Assembly: GCA_963995525.1 (NCBI GenBank)
Contig: OZ023206.1
Location: 7,940,919 to 8,004,918, forward strand
Source: Escarpia spicata
Taxonomy: Eukaryota > Annelida > Polychaeta > Sabellida > Siboglinidae
DNA: 64,000 nucleotides
Direction of reading: 5' to 3'
The notes beneath the pieces were generated by a model. It saw nothing but the letters and a program-made list of their open reading frames with translations, had not been told where the DNA came from and ran no database searches. Below are positions 28,380 to 39,907 of this stretch, piece after piece. Every line of letters begins with the position of its first letter. The stretch's first letter is position 1. The translations under genes were made by a program, and so were the position numbers.

Positions 28380-28800
28380 TTAAATGGTAGCCTTTGCTTA
28401 TGGACACGTTCGCTGGTCGAGGCGAATATCGATACGTCTAAGTGCAACCTGTTGAATCTGGCTGCGGTCATCTGCTTGTAGCCCGCCAAAGCGAGCTTCG
28501 CTTATAATCGCGGGCAGCCATTGTTTTGAAATGCAGCCAGTGTCACGTGACGGCCGCCGGGAGGGTTGATGGACGTCGGTCGGCGGTGCCTGCAGTGTCG
28601 TGGCCAGTGGCGTTGGCGTCTCGTCCTCGTCATGGTGACGCGCGCTACAATCACCGATAACGTGATTTTCGGACCGCCTTCGCGCCATTCAGTGTTTCAA
28701 ACGATGCCTTCAACCGGCACAGTCAAGTAAGTGGCAGCAAACGCGAGACCAGTACACGTGACATTAGCGTTCTTCTTCCGCGTCGTCTTAAGGTAAGTAC
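28380..28800 (+). promoter_or_regulatory. CpG-richer stretch with splice-donor-like sites; possible first exon
   Basis: This 400-bp stretch is visibly richer in G+C and in CG dinucleotides than its A/T-rich surroundings. On the plus strand an ATG at about 28632 opens a short frame that runs into CAAGTAAGT (about 28724), and AAGGTAAGTAC (about 28789) is a near-consensus donor. A 96-aa minus frame (28398-28688) also spans it. A promoter plus first exon would explain the composition, but no protein similarity supports it. Confidence 0.2.
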
Positions 28801-29835
28801 TCGATTTTACAGTGTCCGGTTTAATCATAGTTTGGTCGACCACAAAAGCGGCGGACTAATTATGAAGGTGAATAGATGCGGCTGTACTGACGCCGCGCAA
28901 GCTATCCTAATGGAATGGCAATCATCCTGAATAGGAATTTCGTCGTGTCCAGTCGACAGACACCAACAACCAATATTAGGCCCAGCCCACCCGTGCGCCG
29001 AGACTTAAAAAATCATCAATCTATTTATGTTGTGTGCTCAACGTCAGTTAATTGCAACACCTGTTGTTGATTTCTGGCGTCGTTTCGTCAATATTGGTGC
29101 CATTTCTAGAAACGCGACCTGCCTTCGACGATAGTTCGATTCTGCATTATGATTAGGGCGTACACCTGCTCCTGTTTGAGCTTCTATGAGTTAATCGGCG
29201 ATAAATGGATTGCAACCGTTGCCTTTTACTGACACGTGTATTTTCTAGCGATCTATGCACGATGGGTGCGTTATTACATAATTCCATCTCTTGTGTGTCA
29301 TGGCTAGACCTACGGCTACGATAGAAATGACCGGGCAGAACAATTAAAACTCGAAGCTGACAACACTCAATCGTGTGAAGGAAATATCAGTAATGAACCT
29401 GTAGTGATATGTTAGCATCTGCCTTGAAGACAACGAACTCTCGCATGATTTCTAATTAAACGTGATAGCAATGCCGATCATACTTTTGACAGCATCTTTG
29501 ATACACTACGTTTTTTTCTAGGAGCACAGACAATTATCGCACAGCCGGCGTACATCATTTTCTCCCTATAAAGAATAAAAACGGCGCGCGATAAAATCCG
29601 GTAATGAATTAAACGTTCTCCCTTGTTCTCTCATAAGTCTGTACGCCGGGGTTTCAGTAGTGCTTCCCGATTAACGCACTAATGACGCAATCATTTGTGG
29701 GGTACTTGAGGAAAGGCAGGATCCGGTATTCCAGTTGAACCGTGTGTACTTGTGTATCAGTTTGTGTGTGGTTGAAGCCGTCTTTGAAGTATGTGAGAGA
29801 CACGGTTCCTGTCAGTACAAGACCACTCCCGTTAG
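28801..29835. other. No gene recognised
   Basis: Unique sequence of mixed composition downstream of the CpG-richer stretch. It could be intronic if that stretch is a first exon; nothing coding was identified. Confidence 0.4.
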
Positions 29836-29943
29836 TTTGATTGATTGATTGATTGTTTATTTAGGATCAACAACGTTAAAAAAATGGTGTCCCGTGGGAA
29901 CAGCACGTGCTAATTACACATACACACAACAGTATTACATGAA
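29836..29943 (-). mobile_element. 3' end of a second, very short LINE or SINE
   Basis: Minus-strand 3' terminus in (ATCA)n form: the plus strand reads TTGATTGATTGATTG then TTTATTTAGG, the reverse of an AATAAA signal plus tetranucleotide tail. About 100 bp remain before the tail of LINE D begins at 29944. Confidence 0.5.
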
Positions 29944-30186
29944 TAGAAGAAGAAGAAGAAGAATTTTATTTTATTTGACCCAGACAAAGTAGGGTCAGGA
30001 GACTCCTCTAAGACTATGGTAGTCGCTATCGAGGAGCCACCTTTTCCAATAAAACTTTAACTGAATACAATACAGAATACAACGTTTCACATGCACCCAT
30101 CATCATATGTAATACACCGTAATGGTGAACTGATAATATCCAATAATAATTACAAATATTCCAATCAAGTAAATTCCAACAAGTAT

Positions 30187-32500
30187 CTATCGAACTTCAT
30201 TGAAGAATAAACGTTTATTGTGGGCTTTCCTAAATTGTATTTTGGATGTCAATTTAACTATGCGTTCAGGCAGTCGGTTCCAGATAGATACAACTCTTTT
30301 GTAAAAAATGTGTTTTGTTACATCGATTTTAAAGGGTGTTGTCTTAAGTTTAAGTCCATGACCTCTTGTCGAAATGGTGGTATTTATAGCAGTGTTATTG
30401 CACGAAATTAGATTATTATCAGGTACATTGACATGTCCATGCATTATGTTATATACAATTACCATATCATTATAAACCCCGGCGGAGTTCGAGACTCTCT
30501 AGATGAAGATATTCAAGTCTTTGTAAGTAGCCTTGATTGACATCGAATAGATCCGGCGCGTAAAGAACCGTTGCACAGTCTCTAACTGGTCAGTCATGTC
30601 CATGTACTGCCTGGCTGGTATGTATGGGTATCACACAGTAGAAAAGTATTCCAGCACTGGGCGCACAAATGAGTTATATACTTCAATGAGAACACAAGCA
30701 TCAGCAGTATTAAAGCAACGAAAAATAACATTGATTGCGTTGAATGCTTTGTGAGAAATAAACAAAATGTGCTGCATAAATAAACATTTATCATCGACAG
30801 TAACACCAATATTTCGGTATTCATTAACGTTAACAAACTATAGGGCCTACACCTTTCAGATGATAGGTAGCCGGAATAGCTCACACCACGAATTCATTAA
30901 GACACTTGTATATCAGGCCATTCGGAAACATCCAAGAAGACGTTGGATATTTTTGTATCGTCCGCAAACAAACATACATTAGTGTTAGCAGTCACACTTT
31001 CGTTGGGCAGATCGTTTACGTACAATATGAGTAATAGGGGACCGGTGCACGAGCCTTGCGGGACGCCGGACGAAACATCGGTATAGCCAAAAAATGTTTC
31101 ACCTATTTTAACACTTTGTTTGCGATTGCTCAGAATGCTAGTGAACCATTACAACATGTTACCGCATATCACATACTTAGGTAGTTTGTATAATAATTTA
31201 GGATGATGTACTGTATCGAACACCGTGTCAACGAACCGTTTTGAGTCAATAGCCTTAACCCACAAGTTACTGCAGTTCAATAGCTGCAGCTCTGTGGATC
31301 GCTTTTAACAAAACCGCATTGAGCATCTGCAGTTAGCTTATTTTTATGCATATGGTAATTTATGCTGTCAACCAATAATAGTTCAAACAAACGGCACATA
31401 GCTGGTAGAATGCTAAAAAAAACAGGGGTGATGTCTGCCAATTTCCAGGGCGAAGGACATACACCGCTGTCGAGTGATATTTTCAAAATCATACACAGTG
31501 GAGTACATAGATCATATGAGAGACATTTAAGTACAGCGGAGGGTATGCCCGCCATCCGGGCTACGGCTGAACTTATTTGGCAGCTTAGTCATGAATTTAC
31601 GCACAAGCCCTGGGTAGAGCTTAGTGTTAGATAACTCAACATTTGTAGGCATGTTTAAGTCTGGTAACGTCCGATCGTCCATAGTGAAAACAAACGAAAA
31701 TTGTCGGTTTAGTTAATTGGCTTTGTCGGTATCATGTAAATTCACCACATGTGTTAAGTAGGGGGGGGGGGGGGGGCTACCCCGTCTTTACATACGCGCC
31801 GATAGTTGATGTATTTGTAAAAGACAGAACTGCCACCTAATTGTAGGATTGTTCGCAAGGTCGTGAGCATTGTGTTTGTCGAAGGACATTCTGACAGCAA
31901 TTCGTGCAAATCTATACCGGATAGCTGGTCTTTCAGAGAAAATATATCTGCCCGTCTAAAGTCGTAATGATTATGCGTATGTTGTAGCCCGGGTGGTACC
32001 AAATATATGTTGAGAGTGAAAACTAGTGCCACGTGATCGCTGGCACTATCTAGAAAGTGAAAATTATCAGTTGCAGAAACTTGTGCCACAGCCAAGGGAT
32101 CGCTAGAAAATACAAGATCTAACGTATTGTTGCCACGGGTTGGGAAGTTTACATGCTGGGTTAGAGCATTTTCATTTACGCAGTCAATAAAAGAATTATA
32201 CAGCTGTTACTCCAGTTAATGAGGGGCAAGTTAAAATCACCAATGATAACAATGTTATTGCTGTTCCTAACGCAATGTGTTATCATGTCGCACATGCGCT
32301 CGCTGTAAACGTTAGTGCAGTTCGGTGGGCGGTAAACACATACAATTAGGATACTCGTGGTAATGCATACGGCTTCAACTGTGCTGAGGTGTCCAGGAAG
32401 ACATACATGTACAGGGTTTAAATCGTGCTTACAGAAGACGGCCACACCTCCACCAGTACCGTTATTTCTATCACAACGACATAGATCATAGGTACTATTG
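30187..32500 (-). pseudogene. LINE D ORF2: endonuclease and reverse transcriptase, broken
   Basis: The endonuclease is read from RCDRNNGTGGGVAVFCKHDL, through VCVYRPPN and the catalytic IGDFNLPLINW, to SDHVAL. The first endonuclease motifs (around the ETW box) are missing. A 17-G run at about 31760 falls between EN and RT. The RT follows with its fingers (LDSGVCPSPWK), then GVPQGSCTGPLL, and FADDTK near 30960. The C-terminal NRLPERI end and a stop lie at 30187. Frames change several times, so it is inactive. Confidence 0.85.
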
Positions 32501-32689
32501 GATGGATGTATCGCAACAGGATAAATACACTTTGCATTCGTTTACATGTGTCCCCAAATGGTCGGGTGGGTTGCGAGTGTTTAGTCAATCAGTTCCGGTG
32601 TGTTGTCGCTCTGTCCGTGAATCGCTTCGCGTACGGGGACGGCTGGCGCTTGTTGCTGCAGCTGTGCGACCAGCGTTGACAGCAGCTTT

Positions 32690-33535
32690 TCAGGAAGAGT
32701 AGTTCGACTGGCTGTAGCGGACGGTTGTCTTCCAGTCTACGCGGTCCATGTTGTGTTCAGCGTCATGAAGCATGTAAGGTAACTCAAAGTTCTCGCTTCT
32801 GGAACTGTAAACACATTCCACTATTTTGTCGTGGTCCAAGGTTTCGTGGGATGCACCGTAGGACAGACTGTCCCGGTGTTCTCGGGTTCCTTTTGGCAAG
32901 GATGGTCTGATGTACACTGCGTTGAAATTGGCGTTTTCTCGGAGGTGGTTTCTGTCTCTGAGAACTTCGTCTCTGGTGGCTTGATTCGGGAATGTGATTT
33001 TCATGAGTGGAGGTCGTTGCGTCGCTTGCCGCTTCGGGAAACGGTATATACGTTGTATGTGTGATGGGTTGGCGCCGAGTGTTGTGATTAGGTTGCGTGC
33101 AAACGTTGTGTCATTGTGACGTCATTCGTGTCTTGTGTGCGTATCGATGTAGGGGGCACCAGTGACATCTACGGACCTCTTCATGTCGTCGGAGTCGGAG
33201 TGGTCAGACTGTCTTTGTTCTATGTGTTGCCATATTGCTTTGGTAATATCCCTAGTTGATGTGGGGGCGTTGCTAGCAGGCTTCATAGGTCGTGTTTCTT
33301 CGAAAGATTTGACGACGACTTTGGTAGTTATTTCGGCAAATGTTGGTGTAGGCAGGTCACTAGTAGCAAGGTCTGGGATGGAGTCAACCTTTGTAGTTGT
33401 GAGAATGTCAAGTTTGTGCTCTATAGAGCGTAACGTGGTACGGAAGTGGTCGTGGTGTAGTTGCTGTTCGCTACTTACATAAACACGGTCACTGCTGCAA
33501 ACAACATTGCTGCTTTTCGAACATTTACTATAAAT
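32690..33535 (-). pseudogene. LINE D ORF1-like protein
   Basis: The minus-strand frame from about 33535 begins with a Ser/Thr-rich, polar region (SIEHKLDILTTT, then TFAEITTKVVVKSFEETRP). After one stop near 33119 it continues with FARNLITTLGANPSHIQRIYRFPK and LMKITFPNQATRDEVLRDR. This is the RRM-like C-terminal domain of CR1/L2-type ORF1 proteins, which bind element RNA. The frame ends at 32690, about 190 bp upstream of the first recognisable endonuclease sequence. The internal stop makes it a pseudogene. Confidence 0.7.
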
Positions 33536-33540
33536 TATAA

Positions 33541-35199
33541 ACCTCTACTTCAATACACAGTACAATGTTAATTACCCCCCCCCCCCCCTGTAACGTGTTA
33601 CGGTAAAACGTATGTTAGCATCTAAACCACACACAGTGAGCAGCAGCCTAACTCATATACCTATTGGTCTACCACAATAATAACATCGTCTTGTGTATAA
33701 AGGGATATAGTCGCTACTGGACATAAACGCGTCAGCGGCTCTAGAAAGTTGACGCAAGGATTTACACTTTACACGTGTCTATATTTGAACACAAAAGCAA
33801 ACATTGACGACGTTATGTCGAGAGTCACCAATCCACACGTATATGTCTACGTTTAGACGAAGACTACGTGCGCCGGCTGACTCTCTTCGCACGTACTAAT
33901 TCTGACATCGGTAGACCGTACACATCTGTAAACAGTTAACGGTTTGGTAGTAGGTATCACAATTACGACAACACATCGGCGTCTGTCTTCTTAGTTCCGG
34001 CTATGGTTGCCGTGACATATGGTTTTTAATAACATCAACCATAACTCCAATGGTTCGTGAATCCCATATCGTTGAAACGGAACAGTATTGGGCGGGAATG
34101 TGTGTTGTGCATGTGCGGGAATACGTTTGCACGGATTCGTGTGCGAAGATGTGCACCTTTGATGTGTCCCGATGAAGTAGCAACACTAAAACGACTAGGC
34201 TGCTAATCGCGGATGAACGAGCTTAACAAATAACTCACGAGATCGGCTTACTACCGCTAGATATTCGTTTATACTGCTAGATGAAAGGACGCTTTATTAA
34301 GCAAAGAAACTCGCTCTAGGTTTGGATCCGCCCTTCAGTAGTACACACACAACGACGAAGAGTGCAATGAAGTTATCTACAACAATGCAGCGCACACGCC
34401 CTTGACGTAGCCGAGAAGATGCATGCTCACACAGAATACGTAAATTGTGAATGCTACTGTTGTCAGATGAGAAGGATTTTATCACGCTTTGCGATTGTTC
34501 CTTAATCGATGGTCCGCGTTACTCGGCTCTTAGATCGAGTCGGCACACTCACGCACACCGAGACGAGGTATCGCAAGAATGCTGCTTAGCCTGGGTATAA
34601 TTAACAGGCCATTGCGAGCACATCTGCCGCGACGGGGGACGGACAGACCATGTTAATAACGCGGTCGGCAGCACACGGCGACTACAACATGGGTAATCTT
34701 CCCCTCGCAGACGTCACATCTTTCAGCCGGCCGCGTCACTATTTCCCAGTCGCACCATTTGCATACGCGGCGATATTAAAAGCGTGCCTCGTCGTTTGAT
34801 TTTATTACGCAGAGTGCCACATTTATTTGTTATAAAAACGCCGACGTGACAATGACATAACGCCACGGATATTGCAGGGATGAGAATAAATCGGGCTTTT
34901 AAAGATCAATGTACCACTTTAATTAAATTGAAACAGTGACGGACGAGTTAGAACTGTCGAATTGAATATCAAACAAGTTCGATTGTCCGCGAATCGAGAC
35001 TGAAACTAGTCGAGCGAAAGAAGCAGATTGTGGAGGAATGTGTGGAAGAATGGTATAGTAAGGATACCAATGAGCACAAATGTTCATGTCTGAGTAAGGC
35101 GTTATTTATAATGTCCTGACAGTAAAATGGGGGTAGACATTATTTCAAAACAGGAATATTTGGACATTGTTTTTTTTTTTTTTAATAGTGTTGCGCGCA
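33541..35199. other. No gene recognised; poly-C at 33577-33591
   Basis: Rather CG-rich DNA for this window. A run of about 15 C lies at 33577-33591. ORFs are at most 62 aa and unrecognised. A T run (about 14) is at 35170-35183, just before the CA array. Confidence 0.5.
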
Positions 35200-35332
35200 T
35201 ACACACACACACACAACACACACAACACACACAACACACACAACACACACAACACACACAACACACACAACACACACAACACACACAACACACACAACAC
35301 ACACAACACACACAACACACACACACACACAC

Positions 35333-35390
<58 letters not shown>
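35200..35390. repeat. 9-bp AACACACAC array (~11 units) passing into pure (CA)n
   Basis: From 35215 to about 35314 an extra A occurs every nine bases, giving THN repeats on plus and CVV on minus. It then becomes plain CA to 35390. The arrangement suggests one slippage variant of a CA repeat that was itself amplified in 9-bp steps. Confidence 0.95.
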
Positions 35391-35392
<2 letters not shown>

Positions 35393-35919
35393 TATATACG
35401 ACATGTATTAATGTCAGGTTTGCCTGACAAGTGTGACTCGGTGGATTGGCAGAGTGGACACGTAGCATAATTAACCACAGAGCTCACAGGATTATTACTA
35501 CACTAAGATTAAACGTGTTGCATATGTTATATGTGACGTCAATCTTTGGGTACATATTATCTCGCGCTGAATCCAGAGTTTAGAGAGTGGTGATGTTCAA
35601 CAAGATTAACAAGAACACACTGAATCTACTAACAGCAAGAACCAGTTTGTAAAACTGTTCTCTTCAGGAAGGTACAGTAACCAGAGAACACAATGGGGGT
35701 TGGGTAAAGTAATAGTGTACGTTGCATTATACGAAAGTACTCACCCTCAAACAGGGCGATAAATGGTCTGAAGAAATATTATATGAACTGCATACAGACA
35801 GCAGAAATTTGGATAATCTCAAAATATAATATACTAATATCTGGGGAGAATTGATCTCTCGGTTACTTTACATTCTACATATCTATTTACTATCTGAAAT
35901 AATTTATTTCAGGTTAAAT
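35391..35919. other. No gene recognised
   Basis: Unique A/T-rich sequence between the CA array and the IR1-related block. Confidence 0.5.
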
Positions 35920-36275
35920 ACCATTCTGTGAGCCGCATTATTAAAGTTGCAATTTGAGTATAGCTATACCAATTTTTGTGTGAAGAAAGTGTATGTACAA
36001 CAGGAAATTATATATTTATAATTTGATCATATAATATTTGCTACCATATAATTTCACTTTGGCATTTGATATGTTATTCAACAAATTATTATTTTGCAAA
36101 GTTACTGGATTATTGTTAGTTTTTTTGCACCGTTTTATCTTAACACTGCATATTATGTGAACCAAATTATTATATGGTATTGAGGAAAGTGGTAGATTTG
36201 TTATAGTGAATGAAGCATGTTAATTAATTAGAAACTTGCATTTAAAAGATGAACGATCTCAGAGTGCAATTTTAA
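35920..36275 (+). repeat. Diverged relative of the IR1 right arm
   Basis: In the same orientation as 5640-6230 it shows, in order, TAAAGTTGCA, GAAAGTGnATGTACAAC, a GnnATTTGATAT word, ATTGAGGAAAGTGG and CGATCTCAGAGTGCAA. By eye identity is 65-70% with gaps. It is a single arm with no inverted partner nearby, so the IR1 family is dispersed rather than unique. Confidence 0.55.
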
Positions 36276-36867
36276 TGTTGGTTATCTCCAGAACCCGCCT
36301 CACATTTACACGCGCGCACAGTGTCTACGGAGACCAACAGCTGTGGTCGCACAAAACGACTTCATGTCCCGGCTTCATGCGTCGTGACTCGATTGAACAA
36401 TGGCTGATAATAGCCTCGACTTACACGACCATTTATAATTACAGCTGACCCGATGACCACTGGCCACGGTTGTATCCATTGTGCCGCTTCTGGACAGTCC
36501 ATCACAATAAAAGGCAAACAGTGGTGAACAGCGAACCCTATTTTGGAGAAGCGCCCAGTTAAAAGGAAAACTCTCGTTCGATGTATGCAATTTGGTTAAT
36601 GCTGTTTGTTTTATACGTTTGTGTTCTCCCAGAATCAGTTCAAGATAATCAAAGCAAATCACATGACAATGGACTTTAGCCATATGTGGACCACAATATT
36701 CTCTTTAAATTGCTAAACTGTTATTGGTGGACTTAATTGGTATCATAGTCTCTTCGTCTATCTCAGCATGTTGTTAGTGTCCTCGATACCTTATTGAATT
36801 AGATACTGACAGGACGCCTTCACGAAGTTTATTCCACCAGTCGATGATACGATTTGTGAAGAAATAC
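36276..36867. other. No gene recognised
   Basis: Unique sequence; the 102-aa minus frame at 36375-36683 has no recognised domain. Confidence 0.5.
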
Positions 36868-37022
<155 letters not shown>

Positions 37023-37052
37023 GTCTGGAAAACTCTTCTAAGCTGGATATAA

Positions 37053-37731
37053 ATGTATTTGTTTAAATGCAAGGAGTATAGTAAACAAAAGAAATGAACT
37101 AAACATTATGGTAGAAGATATTGACCCTCACATAATAGGTATAACCGAATCATGGGCAACCACCGATATATCAGATGCTGAATTGGGTCTGACAGGATAT
37201 GTAATGTTTAGGAAAGATAGAATAGGAAGAAAGGGAGGTTGAGTTATTTTATATATTAAAGAATCTATCCAGGCTTATGAAATAAAATTAGACAGAGAAG
37301 CAGATTGCGAAGAAGCTGTTTGGTGTAACATAGTTACAGGAAACTCAACGTTAACAGTTGGGTTAGTTTATCGAAGTCCAAATATAAGCATAGAAGAGAA
37401 TGAAAAAATACAAAACGCTATAAGGGAAGTAAGCAAACGGGACTGTATTATTATGGGGGATTTAAACCACGGGCATATACAATGGAAATCTCTACAGAGT
37501 ATGGGGAGTGAGGACCACAAGTTTTTAGCTTTAGTTCAAGATACTTTCATTTCTCAACATGTGCTAGAACCAACCAGGGGTGAGAATGTGTTAGACATAG
37601 TTTTGTCCTCACAGAATGAATTAGTTGACAATGTCAAGATATGTGAGCCACTGGGGAATAGTGATCACAACCAGATACATTTTACCATCAAAGTAAAATC
37701 AGAAAGGAATAGTAAAAAGCAGTACAGGTGA
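37053..37731 (+). pseudogene. LINE A3 APE-type endonuclease
   Basis: Exonuclease-endonuclease-phosphatase fold motifs appear in order: NARSIVNK at the start, GITESWA, a GLVYRSPN strand, the catalytic MGDLNHG, and the final SDHNQIHF. This nuclease nicks target DNA for target-primed reverse transcription. An in-frame TGA near 37240 (after GRKGG) breaks the domain. A TGA after the last motif at 37729 starts a run of stops through the linker to 38200. Confidence 0.9.
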
Positions 37732-38200
37732 AATTTCCACAAAGGAAAACATAAGGACATAAGGAAATATTTAGCAAAGATAGACTGGAATAAATAACAC
37801 ACTGAAGAATAAGACAGCAACAGAATGCTGGAATATCTTAAAGAGTGAAATTTAATGCATCATCGTCAAATTTGTTCCCTTAAAAAAACACGGGAAACGG
37901 TTCAAAAAGAAACACTAATCGAAAGAAGCCATTAGAAAAATTTAGTATAAACAAATGATGTGGAAGTCATATAGACGTACTGGAAATAACGAAGACTACA
38001 ACATTTATAAAGAAGCACTAAACCAAGCTACAGCTGAAATTAGAAAAGAGAACATAAATTAGCTTGTAATATAAATTAGCTTGTAATATAAAACATGACA
38101 GCAAGAGTTTTATGCGTATGTTCGAAGCAAACAGAAAGTTCAGGATAAGGTCGGTCCTCTAGAAGATAGTGCTGGAAATATAATATCAGAGGGATTCTTA

Positions 38201-39807
38201 ATGGCAGAAGACCTGAATGAGTATTTTAGATTAGTGTTTACCAGAGAAGACATTAGTTCACTGCCAGTACCAGAGACTAAGTTCAAGGGGGCAGAATCAG
38301 ACTATTTAAGACAGTTAATTGTAACCCCAGAAATGGTAGCTAAGAAAATTAGGGCTATGAAGGATAATAAATCACCTGGAGTGGATGGTGTTCCACCCAA
38401 ACTACTATTGGAAATTGTAGAACAAATTAGCATACTGCTTGCAACAGTTTTCAACTTGTCATTAGAAGAGGGAGTGGGTCCTTTAGAATGGAAACAAGCA
38501 AACGTTATACCGTTATTTAAAAACGGTTCAAGAAACAAATCAAATAATTATAGACCAGTGAGGTTAACATCGGTGATTTGTAAATTATTAGAAAGACTAA
38601 TTAAAGATCACATGGTGGATTTTCTTGCTAAACATAACTTGATAAACCCACCCATCTCAACATGGGTTTCTAAAAGCGAGGTCATGCTTAACAAATATGT
38701 TATGTTTTTTGGAAGATATCACTAAGTGGGTAGACGAGGGATCACCAGTAGATATCATCTACTTAGATTTTCAAAAAGCTTTCGACAAAGTGTCACATCA
38801 AAGATTTTTGCTTAAACTAAAGGCCCACGGCATAGGAAATGGTATAATTAACTGAATAGAAAAATGGCTGATTGACAGAAGACAACGTGTAGTTGTTGAT
38901 GGGGAGGCTTCAAACTGGAAATCAGTTTTGAGTGGGGTTCCACAGGGATCAGTACTGGGACCTATATTATTCTTAATATATATAAACGATTTGGACGATG
39001 ATATAGCTAGCAAGGTGTTGAAATTTGCAGATGATACAAAAGTGTTTAGAAGGACAAGATGATCTTGACAGGTTGATCAAATGGTCTGAAAAGTGGCAAA
39101 TATTGTTCAATTTTGGGAAATGTAAATGCCTTCACACAGTACATGGGAACGAATATGTAGAATATATAATGGGGGGAACTGTACTAAGTACTACTGCAAA
39201 AGAAAAAGACTTAGGGCTGACAATTAGTGCTGACATGAAGGTTTCAGAACAGTGTGGAATTGCAGCTTCAAAAGGAAAGTCAATTCCTTGGATTGATTAG
39301 GCGAAATATAGCATATAAAGAAAAAAAACTAATAATACAGCTGTATAAAACAATAGTTAGGCCTCATTTAGAATATTGTATTCAAGCGTGGAGGCCATAT
39401 CGCAGGAAGGACATAGATATGCTAGAAAGAATACAGAGGAGAGCGACTAAAATTATACCAAAACTGAGGGATCTTAGTTATGAAAAACGCCTAAAAGAAT
39501 GTGGTTTAACAACACTAGAGACCAGGAGATTGAGAGGAGATCAGATAGAAGTGTTTAAAATATTGACTGGTTATGAAAATATTGATAGAAGTATGTTTTT
39601 TTTTCAGCTAAGAAATATATAAAGACTAGAGGACATGAAGTTACATTAGTAAAGGAGAAGTGTAGATTAGACGTAAGAAAGTTCTCTTTTTCACAAAGGA
39701 CGAGAAATGAATGGAACAGATTATCTCCTGATTGTGTGGGTGCTATTAATGTGAATATGTTTAAAAATAAAATCGACACATACCTCAGAAGGGCTGGCTA
39801 TATGTAG
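38201..39807 (+). pseudogene. LINE A3 reverse transcriptase
   Basis: RT motifs appear in order: NKSPGVDGVPPKLL (fingers), NYRPVRLTSV, DFQKAFDKVSHQ (palm A), SGVPQGSVLGP (palm B), and KFADDTKVF (catalytic C). The thumb follows with HLEYCIQAWRPY, and the end with NEWNRL. Frameshifts occur near 38660, 39045, 39280 and 39600, and a stop lies near 38855. The catalytic aspartates themselves are intact. It ends with a TAG at about 39805, followed by a ~100-bp UTR. Confidence 0.9.
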
Positions 39808-39907
39808 ATAAAAGGGTTGGACTCTCGATAAGCCAAAGGGCTTCCTTGTCCACCTGCCATCTAGAGTTAATTCTCTGGATGGCAATCTTGTTATATCTTG
39901 TTAAATC

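Larger units (their letters stand above)
29944..33540 (-). mobile_element. LINE family D, long but inactive copy (ORF1, EN, RT, 3' tail)
   Basis: Minus-strand non-LTR element of about 3.6 kb. From its 5' side it has an ORF1-like frame (33535-32690), an APE-type endonuclease (about 32500-32000), an RT (about 31560-30690) and a C-terminal region ending at 30187. It closes with a 3' UTR that carries AATAAA-like words and a (TTC)n tail, seen as AAGAAGAAGAAG at 29946-29962 on the plus strand. The endonuclease start is missing and stops or frameshifts occur throughout. The two-ORF layout and SSR tail fit the CR1/L2 group. Confidence 0.88.
37046..39907 (+). mobile_element. LINE family A, longest copy (EN + RT + 3' UTR), inactive (copy A3)
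   Basis: About 2.86 kb, plus strand. It starts at the endonuclease N-terminus (CLNARSIVNK) close to a TG microsatellite and ends at the family 3' terminus (GGCAATCTTG, TATATCTTGTTAAATC). No ORF1 is visible, so it is either 5'-truncated or lacks one. It defines the family to which copies at 1-567 and 3259-4114 belong; by eye those are about 90% identical to it. Motifs place it among APE-type CR1/jockey-like LINEs. Confidence 0.9.
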
